From: Pavlovales sp. CCMP2436
Taxonomy: Eukaryota > Haptophyta > Pavlovophyceae > Pavlovales
Direction of reading: 5' to 3'
NCBI GenBank assembly: GCA_026770615.1
Contig: MU631398.1
Coordinates: 120,143-135,723, forward strand
DNA length: 15,581 nucleotides
Part shown: one piece after another, positions 14,683 to 15,581 of the stretch
How positions within the stretch are numbered: the first letter of the stretch is position 1
How the letters are laid out: every line of letters begins with the position of its first letter
Translations under genes and position numbers: made by a program
The notes under the pieces: model-generated
The model's database searches: none
What the model saw: only the letters and a program-made list of their open reading frames with translations
Told to the model about the DNA's origin: nothing

Positions 14683-15108
14683 ATGGCGCCCGTGCTGATC
14701 GGGGGCGCCGCCCTCGGGGCGCTCGTGGTCGTGCTCTGCATCCGGCGCTTGTTCTGTAAGCCCCAGCCCAAAGCCTTCGGCACGATGAGCAACGACTTCA
14801 AATTCTCGATCGAGCAGAACGACTTCCAGGGAGACGGGAGTAAACGTCTGCCCGACGTGGACGACGAGTTCGACATTGACACCGAGCTCCAGCAACAGCT
14901 CGAGCGCACACGTGGCGCAGCGGGGGCGCCGCACCGCCGCATGGAAGAGGGCCACTCGAGGAAGGCCGACGGACGTCACGGGGAGCTGATCGGCGACCTG
15001 ACGTCGGACGCACACATCAACCAGGAGGCGTTTGAGGCCGAGATGCGAGCGGAGCTAGCCGAGTTCGACGAGCTCGTTAGGGAGGACATTGAGCCGGCGA
15101 GGAGTTAA
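14683..15108 (+). CDS. Single-pass membrane protein of unknown function (141 aa)
   Basis: The start at ATG 14683 (ACGTATGGCG) is preferred over upstream in-frame codons because the protein then begins with a hydrophobic helix, MAPVLIGGAALGALVVVLCI, followed by basic RRLFCK: an N-terminal signal-anchor with a Cys that could be lipidated. The rest is soluble, hydrophilic and acidic (DVDDEFDIDTELQQQLE; EMRAELAEFDELVREDIE), probably helical or partly disordered. No family is recognised. It is complete, with GC-rich codon use like the retroelement and host DNA rather than the virus block. It lies outside the probable LTR and its stop is only 7 bp before the next ATG (15116). Confidence 0.5.
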   Translation: MAPVLIGGAALGALVVVLCIRRLFCKPQPKAFGTMSNDFKFSIEQNDFQGDGSKRLPDVDDEFDIDTELQQQLERTRGAAGAPHRRMEEGHSRKADGRHGELIGDLTSDAHINQEAFEAEMRAELAEFDELVREDIEPARS

Positions 15109-15115
15109 GCTTAAG

Positions 15116-15581
15116 ATGGCGCGCGAGTTGGATGGCCGCAACTCGGCATCGATGCAGCCCCCTCTGCTCCCTGACAAGCTTCACAACATCGCGGGCGTGC
15201 CAATGTCTGGATATACCGTGGCGGCATCATGCTGGCTTGCTAAGAACCAGCGGTTATCTGCCAGAGCTGGGATGCCTTGGCACGCAAAGTTCTTGTAAGT
15301 TAGTTTATATATTGGCTATGGTAAGGTCGCAGTAGATTCGTATCTAACTTTTTTTAAAAAAAAATGGACGCCCAATAACTAACTTGCCTCTTAAATTACA
15401 TACGAAAAATTCAAGATGCTATATACTGCTGCTCGCGCGCTTGAGCGCGCTGGCCCCGATCGCTGCTCAGCGTGGGAACACGACAAACAGCAACCAGCAG
15501 ATCATCTCCCTAAACGCCCTTGCCCGGGCACACTACCGGAGATCCATCGGCACGCGCGGTGGCGCCCAAGCCAGCGCAGCC
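15116..15581 (+). CDS. Two-exon gene, partial at the window end, unknown function
   Basis: ATG at 15116 opens a frame that reads to TAA at 15296, but GTAAGT, a strong splice donor, overlaps it at 15295-15300. An intron 15295-15415 would end at TTCAAG, with a branch-like AACTAAC about 35 nt upstream (around 15378-15384). Spliced this way the frame stays open to the end of the window, and exon 2 begins with a hydrophobic CYILLLARLSALAPIAA followed by a soluble Asn/Gln- and Arg-rich stretch. Exon 1 has 59 codons plus two bases. No family recognised. Without splicing the product would be 60 residues. The other exon-2 frame (MLYTAARALER) also stays open, so the acceptor is not settled. The short gap to the upstream stop is unusual for separate nuclear genes. 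Confidence 0.35.
15295..15415 (+). other. Probable spliceosomal intron
   Basis: GTAAGT donor at 15295, AT-rich body with poly-T/poly-A, AACTAAC branch-like sequence and AG acceptor at 15414-15415. Keeping the flanking frame open supports it; another acceptor, CAG at 15470, leads quickly to a stop. Confidence 0.45.

Overview
This is eukaryotic DNA, most likely the nuclear genome of a GC-rich protist or alga. It holds a spliceosomal intron that joins its exons in frame, a Mutator-like (MULE) transposase, a Ty1/copia retrotransposon, TA-target MITEs and a block of virus-like genes. Nothing in it is bacterial. I cannot name the species. Layout: (1) 1-422 carries the C-terminal end of a SWIM zinc-finger protein, probably the tail of a MULE transposase. 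(2) 423-860 is AT-rich spacer. (3) 2239-884 on the minus strand is the N-terminal part of a MULE transposase with a 199-nt intron full of a G-rich minisatellite; it carries an in-frame stop and ends at a second splice-donor-like site with no following exon. (4) 2240-3003 is low-complexity GC-rich DNA ending in a seven-copy CGGATCCG array. (5) 3197-14491 is one Ty1/copia retroelement, in order gag, protease, integrase, reverse transcriptase, RNase H and a probable 3' LTR. It is decayed by frameshifts, a nonsense codon and a 25-bp tandem duplication, and no 5' LTR was seen. Three copies of one ~165-bp MITE with a TA target duplication sit in it or at its edge (3010-3176, 12136-12302, 13276-13439). 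(6) About 4950-10846, between the protease and integrase parts, is a foreign block of different composition with genes of viral character: a fibre-like protein with a discoidin (F5/8 type C) domain, a truncated class-3-lipase-like protein, two small proteins (one a putative zinc ribbon), a protein with a beta/gamma-crystallin-like stretch, and on the minus strand a broken gene that may be the N-terminal half of a viral DNA polymerase or replication protein. Each gap between these genes holds its own tandem repeat family. (7) 14683-15581 is probably host sequence: a single-pass membrane protein and a two-exon gene running off the window. How it fits together: the copia element was the landing site for the virus-like block and the MITEs. 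The block resembles a polinton-like-virus or virophage fragment in gene type, but no major capsid, packaging ATPase, helicase or terminal inverted repeat is visible, so it is a remnant and its assignment is inferred from a few weakly conserved proteins. Most genes here are pseudogenes. The best-preserved reading frames are the small virus-block ORFs, the crystallin-like ORF, the reverse transcriptase and RNase H segments, and the 14683-15108 gene.
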